From assembly GCA_025210775.1 (NCBI GenBank), contig JAOARB010000024.1, forward strand, positions 1-57,132: DNA of 57,132 nt, read 5' to 3'. The notes under the pieces are model-generated. The model was not told where the DNA came from. It saw nothing but the letters and a program-made list of their open reading frames with translations, and did no database searches. This DNA is from Prolixibacteraceae bacterium (GTDB lineage: Bacteria; Bacteroidota; Bacteroidia; Bacteroidales; Prolixibacteraceae). The translations under genes were made by a program, and so were the position numbers. Positions 48,326-57,132 of the stretch are shown here, piece by piece (position 1 is the stretch's first letter; each line of letters begins with the position of its first letter).

Positions 48326-48735
48326 ATGGTTTTCTTTCTTAAAAGTATATTTCCCTGTTTTTGTCCTCTCCTTATAGACGATCTTATAGAGATATTATCC
48401 AAAGTATATCGACCATCCTTCTGGTTTGTTATTAAGTCCAAACGACAAAGTCTTTATGGCATCACTCCATTAAACTAAATGGCAACCTCTTATTGGCATA
48501 AGTCTCTTCCTTTGCTGTTGGGCTAATTCCATCTGGATTTTACTACGATAATATCGCCCACCTCATCTATATCTTTATTTGACACAATATTAAGAATTTG
48601 ATGAACTATAAGTTGTAACAGTTGTTACAACTTATAGAGATTTTTTAAGAATCTATTCCTTTGGTTAATAACATAGAACAAACAGGAATAGTTTGACAAG
48701 AATAGATTATTTGTAATCCGATATAAAGAGATCCA
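48326..48735. promoter_or_regulatory. divergent promoter region (PepSY gene / nrf operon)
   Basis: 410 bp between divergent genes, holding the palindrome at 48606-48637. Nothing in it looks coding. Confidence 0.5.
48606..48637. promoter_or_regulatory. candidate CRP/FNR-type operator upstream of nrfH
   Basis: A perfect inverted repeat: ctataagttgtaac, a 4-bp spacer (agtt), gttacaacttatag. The core TTGTAAC-N4-GTTACAA has the size and symmetry of sites for CRP/FNR-family nitrogen-oxide regulators such as HcpR. It lies 99 bp before the nrfH start. A T-run follows, but no gene ends nearby, so a terminator is less likely. Confidence 0.6.
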
Positions 48736-49323
48736 ATGATGAAGATATTTAGGAAGATCATCCCACCAGACAGATGGCAAGTTGCAGTTATTGTCACCAT
48801 CGCTATTCTTGTCGGCATCTCCCTATTCACGATCTATATCTCTAACGCTCCATCGTATCTTTCAGATGAACCAAAGACATGCGTCAACTGTCATATCATG
48901 GCACCACAGTATGCCACATGGATGCATAGCTCTCATAGAGAGTGGGCTACTTGTAACGACTGTCATGTTCCACATAATAACGTAGTGAATAAATACTATT
49001 TCAAAGGGAAAGATGGTATGCGACATGCTACAATATTCACCCTACGTGGGGAACCTCAAGTGATTCAAATAAAAGAAGAAGGAGCAGAAGTGGTACAACA
49101 GAACTGTATTCGATGTCACACCCACCTTATTACAGATCTTAAGATGAATTGTATACAAGAAGATTTTCATGCCAATAGAGCAGAGAAAAAATGTTGGGAA
49201 TGTCACAGAGAAGTACCACATGGTAGGGTAAAAAGTTTAACCAGTACTCCCTATGCAAAAGTACCATTGCCAGAGAGTCCTGTACCCGAATGGCTAAAGA
49301 AAATAATGAAAACAACCAATTAA
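48736..49323 (+). CDS. nrfH: cytochrome c nitrite reductase small subunit NrfH
   Basis: A 195-residue membrane-anchored tetrahaem cytochrome c. One N-terminal helix (about 15-35) precedes four CxxCH motifs: C49-x2-C52-H53 followed by M55 (CVNCHIM, the Met-ligated first haem), C73-x2-C76-H77, C124-x2-C127-H128 and C153-x2-C156-H157. NrfH takes electrons from menaquinol and passes them to NrfA outside the inner membrane. It starts with ATGATG (two possible starts, one codon apart). The nrfA gene begins 10 bp after it. Confidence 0.95.
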   Translation: MMKIFRKIIPPDRWQVAVIVTIAILVGISLFTIYISNAPSYLSDEPKTCVNCHIMAPQYATWMHSSHREWATCNDCHVPHNNVVNKYYFKGKDGMRHATIFTLRGEPQVIQIKEEGAEVVQQNCIRCHTHLITDLKMNCIQEDFHANRAEKKCWECHREVPHGRVKSLTSTPYAKVPLPESPVPEWLKKIMKTTN

Positions 49324-49333
49324 GTTATATCCA

Positions 49334-50833
49334 ATGAGATCATTCAACGAACAAATTAAAGAAAAGCCTTGGAAAGGATGGGTTCTTTTTATCGTAACTA
49401 TTATAGTTGTATTCCTACTTGGGTTATTGGCTTCAACCATCATAGAAAGGCGTAGTGAAGCGGTGTTTGCCTATGCTCCACAAAACGATTTTTCTCAGTT
49501 TGAGCCTCGGAATGAGAAGTGGGGAGAGAATTTCCCTCGTGAATTTGAGACCTATTACAAAACGTCCGACACGACCTTCCGAAGCAAGTATAATGGATCT
49601 GTAACAAGAGATGAGCTAGAGGATGATCCTCGTCTGGTGATTCTTTGGGCAGGATATGGCTTCTCAAAAGAGTATAACCAAGGAAGAGGTCACTATTATG
49701 CTGTAGAAGACGTACGTAACATTCTTCGTACAGGAGCTCCGAATGAGAATACTAAAAGTCCAATGCCTAACACATGCTGGACCTGTAAGAGTCCTGATGT
49801 TCCTAGAATGATGAATGAGGTTGGTATCGCTGAATTTTATAAAGGATCATGGGAAAAATGGGGACCAGAGATTGTCAATCCTATTGGTTGTGGGGATTGT
49901 CATGATGTAAATACGATGCAACTACATATCTCTCGCCCGGCATTGATAGAAGCATTTGAGAGACAAGGGAAAGATATCAGCAAGGCAACCCATCAAGAGA
50001 TGAGAACATTGGTATGTGCGCAATGTCATGTGGAATACTATTTTAATAAAGAGAAAGTTAAGGGAGTACCTTATCTTACTTTTCCTTGGGATAATGGAAT
50101 GAGTGTAGAGAAGGTAGAAGAGTATTACGACAAGATGAACTTTAAGGATTGGACCCATAAACTTAGTAAAGCACCAATGCTTAAGGCACAACACCCAGGA
50201 TATGAACTTTATTTAACGGGGATTCATGCAGAGCGTGGTGTATCGTGTGCAGATTGTCATATGCCTTATAAAAGTGAGGGAGGCGTTAAATTCACCGACC
50301 ATCATATACAGAGTCCACTGAATAATGTGGCCAATTCATGTCAAGTATGCCATAGAGAAGAGACACATAAACTTATTGCTGAAGTCTATTCACGTCAAGA
50401 TAAGATCAAACAAAATGTCATGGTTTTAGAAGATCTTCTAGTCAAAGCACATATTGAAGCAAAGACAGCATGGGAGAAAGGTGCTACGAAGCAACAAATG
50501 GATCTAATCCTACAAGATATTCGCCATGCACAATGGCGCTGGGACTATTCTGTAGCGGCACATGGAGGATCATTCCACTCGCCTATTGAGACAGGACGTA
50601 TTGTATCTACAGGAATACATATCGTTCAAGAGGCACGATTGAAACTCAGTAGGCTACTAGCTGATCTAGGATATAACAAAGAAGTAGGACTGCCTGATAT
50701 TTCGACCAAAGAAAAGGCTCAAAAGTATATTGGATTAGATATGGCCAAACTTAATGCTGAAAAGAAAGAGTTCCTACAAAATGTCGTTCCTGTATGGCTA
50801 AAAGAGGCCAAAGAGCGTGAGTCTAATTATTAG
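49334..50833 (+). CDS. nrfA: ammonia-forming cytochrome c nitrite reductase NrfA
   Basis: A 499-residue pentahaem enzyme that reduces nitrite to ammonium in six electrons. Membrane anchor or uncleaved signal at about 15-37. The catalytic haem has the Lys-ligated CWTCK (C148-x2-C151-K152); four CxxCH motifs follow at C186, C228, C305 and C336. Active-site positions R131 region (VRNILRTG), Y235 (HVEYYF) and H298 (GIHAERG) are present. Complete and likely functional. The resB-like gene starts 2 bp after it. Confidence 0.96.
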   Translation: MRSFNEQIKEKPWKGWVLFIVTIIVVFLLGLLASTIIERRSEAVFAYAPQNDFSQFEPRNEKWGENFPREFETYYKTSDTTFRSKYNGSVTRDELEDDPRLVILWAGYGFSKEYNQGRGHYYAVEDVRNILRTGAPNENTKSPMPNTCWTCKSPDVPRMMNEVGIAEFYKGSWEKWGPEIVNPIGCGDCHDVNTMQLHISRPALIEAFERQGKDISKATHQEMRTLVCAQCHVEYYFNKEKVKGVPYLTFPWDNGMSVEKVEEYYDKMNFKDWTHKLSKAPMLKAQHPGYELYLTGIHAERGVSCADCHMPYKSEGGVKFTDHHIQSPLNNVANSCQVCHREETHKLIAEVYSRQDKIKQNVMVLEDLLVKAHIEAKTAWEKGATKQQMDLILQDIRHAQWRWDYSVAAHGGSFHSPIETGRIVSTGIHIVQEARLKLSRLLADLGYNKEVGLPDISTKEKAQKYIGLDMAKLNAEKKEFLQNVVPVWLKEAKERESNY

Positions 50834-50835
50834 TA

Positions 50836-52065
50836 TTGAATATTTTGCAAAAAAGAAAAAGAAAGAAAAGACTATGGAGCCTTCCTTGGGGGTATTCCGA
50901 AAGTTTTATCATCATCTTAAGCCTATACGTTGTATCTCTTGGGATAGAGACTTTCAGCGAAACAGCTGCCCCCGTGATAGCATGGCCTTCGAATATGGTA
51001 TCCCTTATTCTATTGGGGTTGTTATCTTGGGGACTATACAAACAATCCAAAAGAAATCCCTTTCTCAGTTGGTTTTATAGTGTCCCCGCTTCGATTGCGG
51101 GGATCACTCTTTTTGTAGTCCCTACCCTACTTATGGCATTGGTACCACAACAGGAAGTGAACTCTCACTATTTTTTATTCAATGTTACTTCAAGTTGGAC
51201 CTATACTATAGGGGTACTGTTTTTTTTAATCATTTTAGGAACGGTTATCTTCAAACGTCTATCGTCTTTTACGACAAGAAATGTAGGATTCTTTCTTAAT
51301 CATTTTGGATTATGGTTATGTATCGCATCTGCTCATTTAGGCGCAGGGGATATACAAAAACTCAACATGTATCTTGAAGAAGGGAAAACAGTATGGTATG
51401 GAGTAGACAAAGAGAATAAAATTCAGGAGCTCGATTTTGCTATTCAGTTAAGAGATTTTTCAATAGAAGAGTATCCTTCAAAAATAGCATTTGTCGAACG
51501 TAGTACTGGAGAATTGATCCAACACAATCATAAGCCCTGTTTGATGGATATTCACGAAGGTCTTAGGTTTCATTATAAAGATGCCAACTATAAAGTAGAT
51601 AAGCTATGTATGAGCTCTGCTCCTGTACAAGAGAGGTTTGAGCCACTAATGGCTATGGGAGCAACACAATCGGCCAAGATTGTAAAACAATTACATGGAG
51701 AGATCGACACATTATGGATATCCAGCCCTAGTATTCTATATAAGCAAAAGATATATCCATTGGATTCCGCAACGATGATGTTAATGATAAAACCTGAAGT
51801 GAAACGTTTCTTATCTGAGATCACGGTCTTTAAAAAGAGTGGTAAGATCTATGACAGAGACATCGAGGTAAATAAGCCTATAAGAGTAAATGGATGGAAG
51901 ATCTATCAAACGAGCTATAATGAAAGTATGGGAAGGTGGTCTACGCAAAGTACACTAGAGCTGGTAAAAGACCCATGGTTGGTCATGGTATATCTGGGGT
52001 GCTTTATATGGATCGTAGGTACTTTTTATTTAATATGGACAGGAAAAAGAAAGGAGACACTATGA
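50836..52065 (+). CDS. ResB-like cytochrome c biogenesis protein
   Basis: A 409-residue protein starting at TTG 50836, 2 bp after nrfA; no ATG lies near. Membrane helices (about 24-42, 49-64, 76-96, 115-133, 150-165) precede a large periplasmic domain (about 170-375), and a last helix lies at about 382-402. This matches ResB/CcsB of system II cytochrome c maturation, which with CcsA moves haem across the membrane and attaches it to CxxCH motifs, here presumably those of NrfH and NrfA. Its stop overlaps the ccsA-type start by 4 bp. Confidence 0.85.
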   Translation: MNILQKRKRKKRLWSLPWGYSESFIIILSLYVVSLGIETFSETAAPVIAWPSNMVSLILLGLLSWGLYKQSKRNPFLSWFYSVPASIAGITLFVVPTLLMALVPQQEVNSHYFLFNVTSSWTYTIGVLFFLIILGTVIFKRLSSFTTRNVGFFLNHFGLWLCIASAHLGAGDIQKLNMYLEEGKTVWYGVDKENKIQELDFAIQLRDFSIEEYPSKIAFVERSTGELIQHNHKPCLMDIHEGLRFHYKDANYKVDKLCMSSAPVQERFEPLMAMGATQSAKIVKQLHGEIDTLWISSPSILYKQKIYPLDSATMMLMIKPEVKRFLSEITVFKKSGKIYDRDIEVNKPIRVNGWKIYQTSYNESMGRWSTQSTLELVKDPWLVMVYLGCFIWIVGTFYLIWTGKRKETL

Positions 52066-52850
52066 TGTGGCAACTTTTTGAAATATTTGCGTTTCTATCT
52101 TTGGCAATGTGGTTTATCGCTCTACTCTCGTGCCTATCTAAAAGAGCTGAATCAATTACCAACATCACTACTTTATCGGGTATCCTTAGTTTAGGTATTT
52201 TTATTGGATTATTATGGAATAGTCTTGAAAGGCCTCCATTAAGAACACTCGGAGAGACACGCTTGTGGTACTCTTTCTTTCTTGCGATATGTGGATATCT
52301 TATCTATCGCAGATGGAAGATAAAACTTATGCTTGCATACTCTTTGGGAATGGCGATCTTGTTTCTATTGTTGAACTATCTACATCCAGACATTCATAAT
52401 AAAGCTTTGATGCCTGCATTACAAAGTGTATGGTTTGTTCCTCATGTGATTGTATATATGATAGCCTATGCTTTGTTGGGACTCTCTGCTCTATTCGGTT
52501 TGATGGGATGGATTGCGATTTATAAGGGGAAGACGACGGAAGGCATACTTCTCAAAGCAGACAACGTTGTATATATCGGTTTTGGCTTTCTCTCGTTAGG
52601 TTTGATATTTGGTGCTTTATGGGCTAAAGAAGCATGGGGCCATTACTGGACTTGGGACCCCAAAGAGACCTGGGCTTTTATCACTTGGGCTATCTATCTT
52701 ATTTTTATTCACTATAGGTTGCATATAGAAACAAGTCGAAAACGTGTTTTTACTATTCTTATGGGTGCCTTTGTGGTGCTTCTAATCTGTTGGTTTGGTA
52801 TTCAATATCTTCCCGCAGCACAAAATAGTGTGCATGTCTATACAAACTAA
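52062..52850 (+). CDS. ccsA: CcsA-type cytochrome c biogenesis protein
   Basis: A 262-residue membrane protein with about eight helices. The tryptophan-rich haem-handling WWD motif (AWGHYWTWDPKETWAFITW) is at 191-209, and H128 (FVPHVIVY) and H218 (FIHYRLH) are candidate haem ligands. It is the partner of the preceding ResB-like protein in system II cytochrome c maturation. Start chosen at ATG 52062, which overlaps the ResB stop (ATGA) and has a clear aaggag ribosome site 6 bp upstream; a longer in-frame start at 51936 lies inside the previous gene. A terminator follows about 95 bp after the stop. Confidence 0.92.
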   Translation: MMWQLFEIFAFLSLAMWFIALLSCLSKRAESITNITTLSGILSLGIFIGLLWNSLERPPLRTLGETRLWYSFFLAICGYLIYRRWKIKLMLAYSLGMAILFLLLNYLHPDIHNKALMPALQSVWFVPHVIVYMIAYALLGLSALFGLMGWIAIYKGKTTEGILLKADNVVYIGFGFLSLGLIFGALWAKEAWGHYWTWDPKETWAFITWAIYLIFIHYRLHIETSRKRVFTILMGAFVVLLICWFGIQYLPAAQNSVHVYTN

Positions 52851-52944
52851 CAGGATAAATGACATCGTTGGACAAATCAGTTATAATCGATTCATTGAAG
52901 AAATAATGAGATTTATTGAAGCGATTATGGGATCTTAAAAGATA

Positions 52945-52985
52945 AAAACCTGAAGGGATTTTAGATGTTTTCCCTTCAGGTTTTC
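52945..52985 (+). terminator. terminator of the nrf operon
   Basis: A perfect stem, aaaacctgaaggga against tcccttcaggtttt, with a 12-base loop and a T-run on the right. It lies 95 bp after the ccsA stop. Confidence 0.85.
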
Positions 52986-53137
52986 TGATGTTAAATGTCT
53001 TCTACTAAGGTTTTCAATAAGATAAATAACATATTATAAAACCCTAACAAAACGAGCTCTATTGAACCATTAATATAGGAACAAAAGAGTAGCAAAGATG
53101 GATGTAATAAGAACCATTTACATGTCATCTATAGACA

Positions 53138-53713
53138 CTATTTGATCTCTAAAAGAACAGTGTCTAATGTTAATTTTGGTACGGTATAGTTTCCGTCTTC
53201 ATCTTTATAATATTTCCAGAAAGTTGGATCTGTAGTCTCTACAATATTACGTTTCTGTGCAATCGGATATCCGTAACCGATAGTATAACATACCTCATAT
53301 TTATCTGTATCCAAATCAAGGCAAGCCGCAATCTTCTTTTTGCTTGGAGAAAACATACAAACGGTTCTTAAACCATAATCCCCCATCAAAAGATTTAAAG
53401 TTTGGTATGCAATTCCCTGATCGAAAAGGAGGTAATCACGACTTTTGATCTTCTCTTTTTCAGCCACAACAACAATAAATCCAGCAGGTTTATATTCCTC
53501 CTCCACCAAATGGACTGTAGGGAGGTTGGTAAGATGAAAGATCTTATCGATAAGTTCCTGATCTTCATTAATAATGATATAACGACTCAGCTGCATATTT
53601 AATGCACTAGGAGTATTCTTGGCTATCTGTAAGATCTCTTTTAAAGTCTCACTATCTACCTTCTCTGAACGATACCTTCTATGGGTACGTGCATTTAAAA
53701 TACTTTCCTTCAT
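53138..53713 (-). CDS. nitroreductase family protein
   Basis: A 191-residue FMN-dependent oxidoreductase. The N-terminus (ILNARTHRRYRSEKV) and NTPSALNMQLSRYIIIN match the FMN-phosphate and dimer regions of the family, and YGLRTVCMFSPSKK plus IGYGYPIAQKRNIVE match the C-terminal motifs. It differs from the nitroreductase at 42513 in sequence, so it is a separate paralogue. Transcribed alone; substrate unknown. Confidence 0.88.
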   Translation of the reverse strand: MKESILNARTHRRYRSEKVDSETLKEILQIAKNTPSALNMQLSRYIIINEDQELIDKIFHLTNLPTVHLVEEEYKPAGFIVVVAEKEKIKSRDYLLFDQGIAYQTLNLLMGDYGLRTVCMFSPSKKKIAACLDLDTDKYEVCYTIGYGYPIAQKRNIVETTDPTFWKYYKDEDGNYTVPKLTLDTVLLEIK

Positions 53714-53853
53714 AAGGCTATTGTTTTTGAAAATAATTATCGTTTCTCTAATTGACGGAACAGAGCGAATGGTTCACAAAAAGAGACGAAATAGGAAATA
53801 CAATTGCAAGTTTATAAAAAAAAGAAGCAGTAACATAATAAGGTTCGTTATTT

Positions 53854-53888
53854 GTATTCTCTTGGGTATATAAACCACAAGAGAATAC
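53854..53888 (-). terminator. hairpin after the barrel gene
   Basis: A perfect 11-bp stem, gtattctcttg against caagagaatac, just beyond the stop of the leftward barrel gene (53903). There is no strong T-run, so it is either a weak terminator or an mRNA-stabilising hairpin. Confidence 0.5.
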
Positions 53889-53902
53889 ATTAATTAGAAG
53901 AG

Positions 53903-56227
53903 TTAGATTCTATTCATCTCTTTCTCTCCTGCCATGCGACCTTTATAGCCTTTATTTTGATGGTTAAAATGCCATGTCAAATGAAGTCCTACACTATGGC
54001 GATCGTTATCCTCAATACTGCGGATATAAGTACTATTGATATAACTATTCAGATGATCGATATCTTTCTTAAATATGTCTTGTACATCAAGAGCTACAGC
54101 TAGTTTCTGCTTAAAGAATCGGGCTTGTACAGAAGCATTAAAACGATGAACAGCCTCCGTTGTATAGATCTGTGATATCCCACCACTAGTATAAGTATAA
54201 TCGAAATTAATCAAACAGTTCTTTGAAATATAGTAACGGTTTCGTAGATCAAGATAATAGGTTGGTTTGTCAAGGTCTTTGTGTCCCCCCATATAGTTAA
54301 GTTGTAAAAATGGTTGGATATAAGCTACCGTATAAGAAGGTTCGAAGTTCTTAAATCGTTTAGAATAACTTAGGAATAAACGAAACTGTTTGTAATTATC
54401 GTAATTGTTCCATGTAAATACAGAAGTATTTTTTTCTATAGGATCAGTTGTGATGTCCATGGCCATATAATCCTTTACATATCGGTATTGGGCTTGGGCA
54501 TTAAAATGTTTGTAGCTGACCATATATTGAAGTTGATAACTTATTTCTGGCTGTAGGTTAGGATTACCTTGTTCTCGTTGAAATTGATTTAAATAGGATG
54601 AAGAAGACCCCAATGAAGAGAAAGAGGGTCTATTCACTTTTACACTTCCACTGAAAGAGTTTTGGAGCTTACCGAGAGGAAACCACATAGAGATGTTTGG
54701 TAGGAGGTGGTGATAATCCTTATGAATATCTTCTGTTCTGTCTAGTAGGTTGTTGTTCTCAGACTTCACAAATTCATATCTTAATCCAGCATAGATGGTG
54801 CTCTTCTTGACATTAAATGAGTAGCTTGCAAAAGCGGCATATTTATTCTCTGAAAGACTATAGGCTAGATTGTTATACAACCGTGTTTTATAATCTGTAT
54901 GCCCATCTCCTTCGACACGCGATAGTTCTGCCCCAAGATGAAACATCGAATAGTTCTCCCCTTTCCATTCATAAATAGACTTTAGTGCATACATATTATA
55001 ATCAGAAGGACTATCCACATTGGTATAAGTCATAGACGCATCTATGGTAGACTTATCAACCACCGATTGGGTGCTTTCCATATTGTTTTTTAGATAGTCA
55101 GCATAGATACTTAGGGAACTCTTTTTATTAAATCTATCGGTAAAGAAAACATTCACAAGATCGGCATAACGGTCATTATTACGAACAGAAAGCCCCTTCT
55201 GTGATTGATCTAGAAGATCATTCTTAAATGTCTTTGTATCTAAAGTGAAATCTGAATCAATATTGAAAGCCCTACGTTGGTACATTCCTCCAATAGACAT
55301 ATCTTTGGTCAAGGTATAATTCAATGAGAACATAAAAGAGAGGGATTGACGCTTATTCTTGGTTGCCTCCATATCTAGATAGTTCTTATAAAGATCCTCA
55401 TTACCTACTTCTATGATCCTATTTTGCTCAGAACCTTGTTTCTGGTTTCCATACTGCAACATGGTCGAGAGGTCCATTCTTTTGCCACTGTAGTTTAGAT
55501 TTAAACGATGAACATGACTAAAGAAACTATTCTTACGTAACTCTTCGTCTAAAAGCAGATAGATACCCGCCAGTTTCTTTTTTGTTTCGATCCTTACCAC
55601 TACTTTCTCCGAAGAGTCGTATTGTGCCCCTGGGTTATTGATTAATTCTATGCTTTTAATCTGATCAGGCATTAGATTATTTACTTGCGTCATATCGAAA
55701 ATACGCTTGCCATCCACATAGATAGATGGTGTCTCACCAAAGACTGTAGTAAGCTTTGAATTATCACATTTTAGTCCGGGAATCCTTCCAAGGATATTGG
55801 TAGTTGAAGTTTCTACAGCCAGAGGACTGTGTCTAACATCATATACAAGCCCGTTTCCTTTGAGTTTGACATACTCTTTATTTGCGACCACCTTAGCCTC
55901 ACCTAAAGCAATAGAAGAAGAGCTTAAAACAATGTTGCTATTTTCTAGCGGCAATAATATCTCCTTGGGATTATAACCTAGACAACTTACATTTAAAGCC
56001 ATCTTATGATCTATTATTGGCTTATACTTTAGCTCAAAAGCTCCATTTACATCCGTAAAAGCAAAATAATTGGTGCGAACAGAATCAGCCTTATCACACA
56101 CTACTATCGAAGCATAAGGAATCGTCTCTCCCTTATCTCCTTTAACTATTCCTTTTATAACTTGACCTGAAACGCTCAAATTACAAAGCAAAATAGTTGC
56201 CACAATTAATACATTATACAATTTCAT
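53903..56227 (-). CDS. outer-membrane beta-barrel protein with CarboxypepD_reg-like domain
   Basis: A 774-residue exported protein: signal peptide 1-21 (ending LSVSGQ), carboxypeptidase-regulatory-like domain (about 22-105, GIVKGDKGETIPYASIVV), plug-like domain (about 115-220, with TSTTNILGRIPGL, then GETPSIYVDGKRIFD and IKSIELINNPGAQYDSS) and an OMP_b-brl_3 barrel to the end. It belongs to the same family as 12409-14796. No SusD partner or nearby transporter is present. Substrate unknown. Ends at a hairpin. Confidence 0.87.
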   Translation of the reverse strand: MKLYNVLIVATILLCNLSVSGQVIKGIVKGDKGETIPYASIVVCDKADSVRTNYFAFTDVNGAFELKYKPIIDHKMALNVSCLGYNPKEILLPLENSNIVLSSSSIALGEAKVVANKEYVKLKGNGLVYDVRHSPLAVETSTTNILGRIPGLKCDNSKLTTVFGETPSIYVDGKRIFDMTQVNNLMPDQIKSIELINNPGAQYDSSEKVVVRIETKKKLAGIYLLLDEELRKNSFFSHVHRLNLNYSGKRMDLSTMLQYGNQKQGSEQNRIIEVGNEDLYKNYLDMEATKNKRQSLSFMFSLNYTLTKDMSIGGMYQRRAFNIDSDFTLDTKTFKNDLLDQSQKGLSVRNNDRYADLVNVFFTDRFNKKSSLSIYADYLKNNMESTQSVVDKSTIDASMTYTNVDSPSDYNMYALKSIYEWKGENYSMFHLGAELSRVEGDGHTDYKTRLYNNLAYSLSENKYAAFASYSFNVKKSTIYAGLRYEFVKSENNNLLDRTEDIHKDYHHLLPNISMWFPLGKLQNSFSGSVKVNRPSFSSLGSSSSYLNQFQREQGNPNLQPEISYQLQYMVSYKHFNAQAQYRYVKDYMAMDITTDPIEKNTSVFTWNNYDNYKQFRLFLSYSKRFKNFEPSYTVAYIQPFLQLNYMGGHKDLDKPTYYLDLRNRYYISKNCLINFDYTYTSGGISQIYTTEAVHRFNASVQARFFKQKLAVALDVQDIFKKDIDHLNSYINSTYIRSIEDNDRHSVGLHLTWHFNHQNKGYKGRMAGEKEMNRI

Positions 56228-56487
56228 AGTTCATAGTTCACATTTAATAACATTATAGATTCGATTTTGTTAACAAACGCAAACAAGAGAAATAATATTA
56301 TACTACTCTATAAATATTTATTAAATCAAGATAAAATATCCCCAAAAATCTCTTTTGTGGGTAAAAACAGGAAAGAGTTCTTTACTATCTATTTTTATGT
56401 AATTCTTGCATTCAAATCATAAATGCAACGCTATATTATAATAAAGAGATTATGTACACATTAACAGACCAAGATATAGTGTGCATT

Positions 56488-57132
56488 ATGGGACAACTAA
56501 ATATTAAGCAAAAGGTATATTATCGAATTGATGTATGCAGATGCCTTATGCAAAAAACTGCATAATAATAAACATCTTGTTTTAGATGAAGCAATGAAAG
56601 CTTATATCAAGCGTCATCTAAAGGAAGGCTTAAATCCAGAGCAGATAAAAGGTAGAAGTCATTTAAATGGAGTTAAATGTGTATCACACGAAACGATTTA
56701 TCTTTTTATCTGGGAGGATAAGAAGGATGGAGGGGATTTGTATAAATACTTGAGGCGCAAACATAAACGATATTCAAAACGAGGTTCTAAGAATGAATTT
56801 AGAGGGAAAATGGAAGGTCGGGTGAGTATTGAACAAAGACCTACTATTGTGGATGAAAAGAGTCGATTTGGAAATTTTAAAATTGAAACAATCATCGGAA
56901 AAAATCGTAAAGGTGCCATCTTAACCATTAATGATATAAGCATTGGCCTTTGTTGGATAGGATTGCTTAAAGGGAAAAATGCGAAAGCATTAGCTGAAAA
57001 AACAATCGAAGCTCTAACACCATTTAAAGGTCTGATTTACACGATTACATCTGATAATGGAAGAGAGTTCTATGAACATAAATACATTGCAAAATCGTTG
57101 GGAATAGACTTCTATTTTGCCCACCCATATCA
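56488..57132 (+). mobile_element. IS30-family transposase, damaged and cut by the window edge
   Basis: A frame open from about 56501 to the right edge encodes the back half of an IS30 transposase: HLKEGLNPEQIKGRS, then VSHETIYLFIWEDKKDGG, YSKRGSKNEFRGKMEGRV, RFGNFKIETIIGKNRKGAILTI and TSDNGREFYEHKYIAKSLG. The usual N-terminal HTH (a first Met with LTxxQRYxI, then the recognition helix) is missing: an ATG at 56488 gives MGQLNIKQKVYYRI in another frame and dies, so about 40 codons are gone with a frame change. The first catalytic Asp (WEIDT-type) is Glu here (FKIETIIG). The second Asp (TSDNG) is present; the final Glu is beyond the window. Probably inactive. Confidence 0.75.

Noticed and set aside
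48606..48637. Palindrome before nrfH as a terminator
   Set aside because: No gene ends next to it; it lies between divergent genes, where an operator is more natural.

Overview
The window is AT-rich DNA from the Bacteroidota. Family content supports this: two outer-membrane beta-barrel proteins with a carboxypeptidase-regulatory-like N-terminus, a DUF6266 N-terminus at the left edge, an Nrf/ResB/CcsA nitrite ammonification operon, LytS/LytTR signalling and weak Shine-Dalgarno signals. A marine or sediment anaerobe of the Marinilabiliales/Prolixibacteraceae type would fit, but that placement is inference. No rRNA, tRNA or CRISPR array was recognised.

Layout. (1) 1-2050: the edge of a DUF6266 gene, two doubtful small genes and many short dispersed intergenic repeats. 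(2) 2059-8270: a minus-strand defence island. It holds a TIR + caspase-like pair resembling type IV Thoeris, then a four-gene cassette of two paralogous TIR-like proteins, a small membrane protein and a third TIR protein. (3) 8.7-20 kb: a GT39-like glycosyltransferase, a 2.1-kb gene-poor stretch with an 11-bp repeat cluster, an outer-membrane barrel, a YdeI-like protein, envelope proteins and a PliI-like lipoprotein. (4) 20.3-30.2 kb: katG, and divergent from it an RND efflux operon (adaptor, pump, TolC-like channel) ending in its own LytS-type kinase and LytTR regulator, with a matching 9-12-9 direct repeat upstream. (5) 30.6-41.5 kb: a second minus-strand defence/repair island. It holds a SWIM protein, a Septu pair (ptuA, ptuB) and a tight five-gene run: AlkB, DUF1848, mini UvrD-like helicase, a large coiled-coil/Rho_N-like protein and a methyltransferase-like protein. 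(6) 42-44 kb: a YdhR-like monooxygenase, a nitroreductase and a membrane protein, divergent from an HxlR regulator. (7) 44.8-52.9 kb: DUF1858/DUF2249 and DUF438-hemerythrin-PAS proteins and a PepSY membrane protein, divergent from nrfH-nrfA-resB-ccsA, with a perfect 14-4-14 palindrome before nrfH. (8) 53-57 kb: a nitroreductase, a second outer-membrane barrel and a damaged IS30-type transposase running off the right edge.

The two candidates for an undescribed system are the four-gene TIR/membrane cassette (4747-8270) and the five-gene AlkB-DUF1848-helicase-coiled coil-methyltransferase operon (35235-41466). Both are compact co-directional gene sets that I cannot match to a named system, and both lie next to recognisable anti-phage modules (Thoeris-like and Septu). 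A structured repeat element of about 108 bp occurs once near each island.
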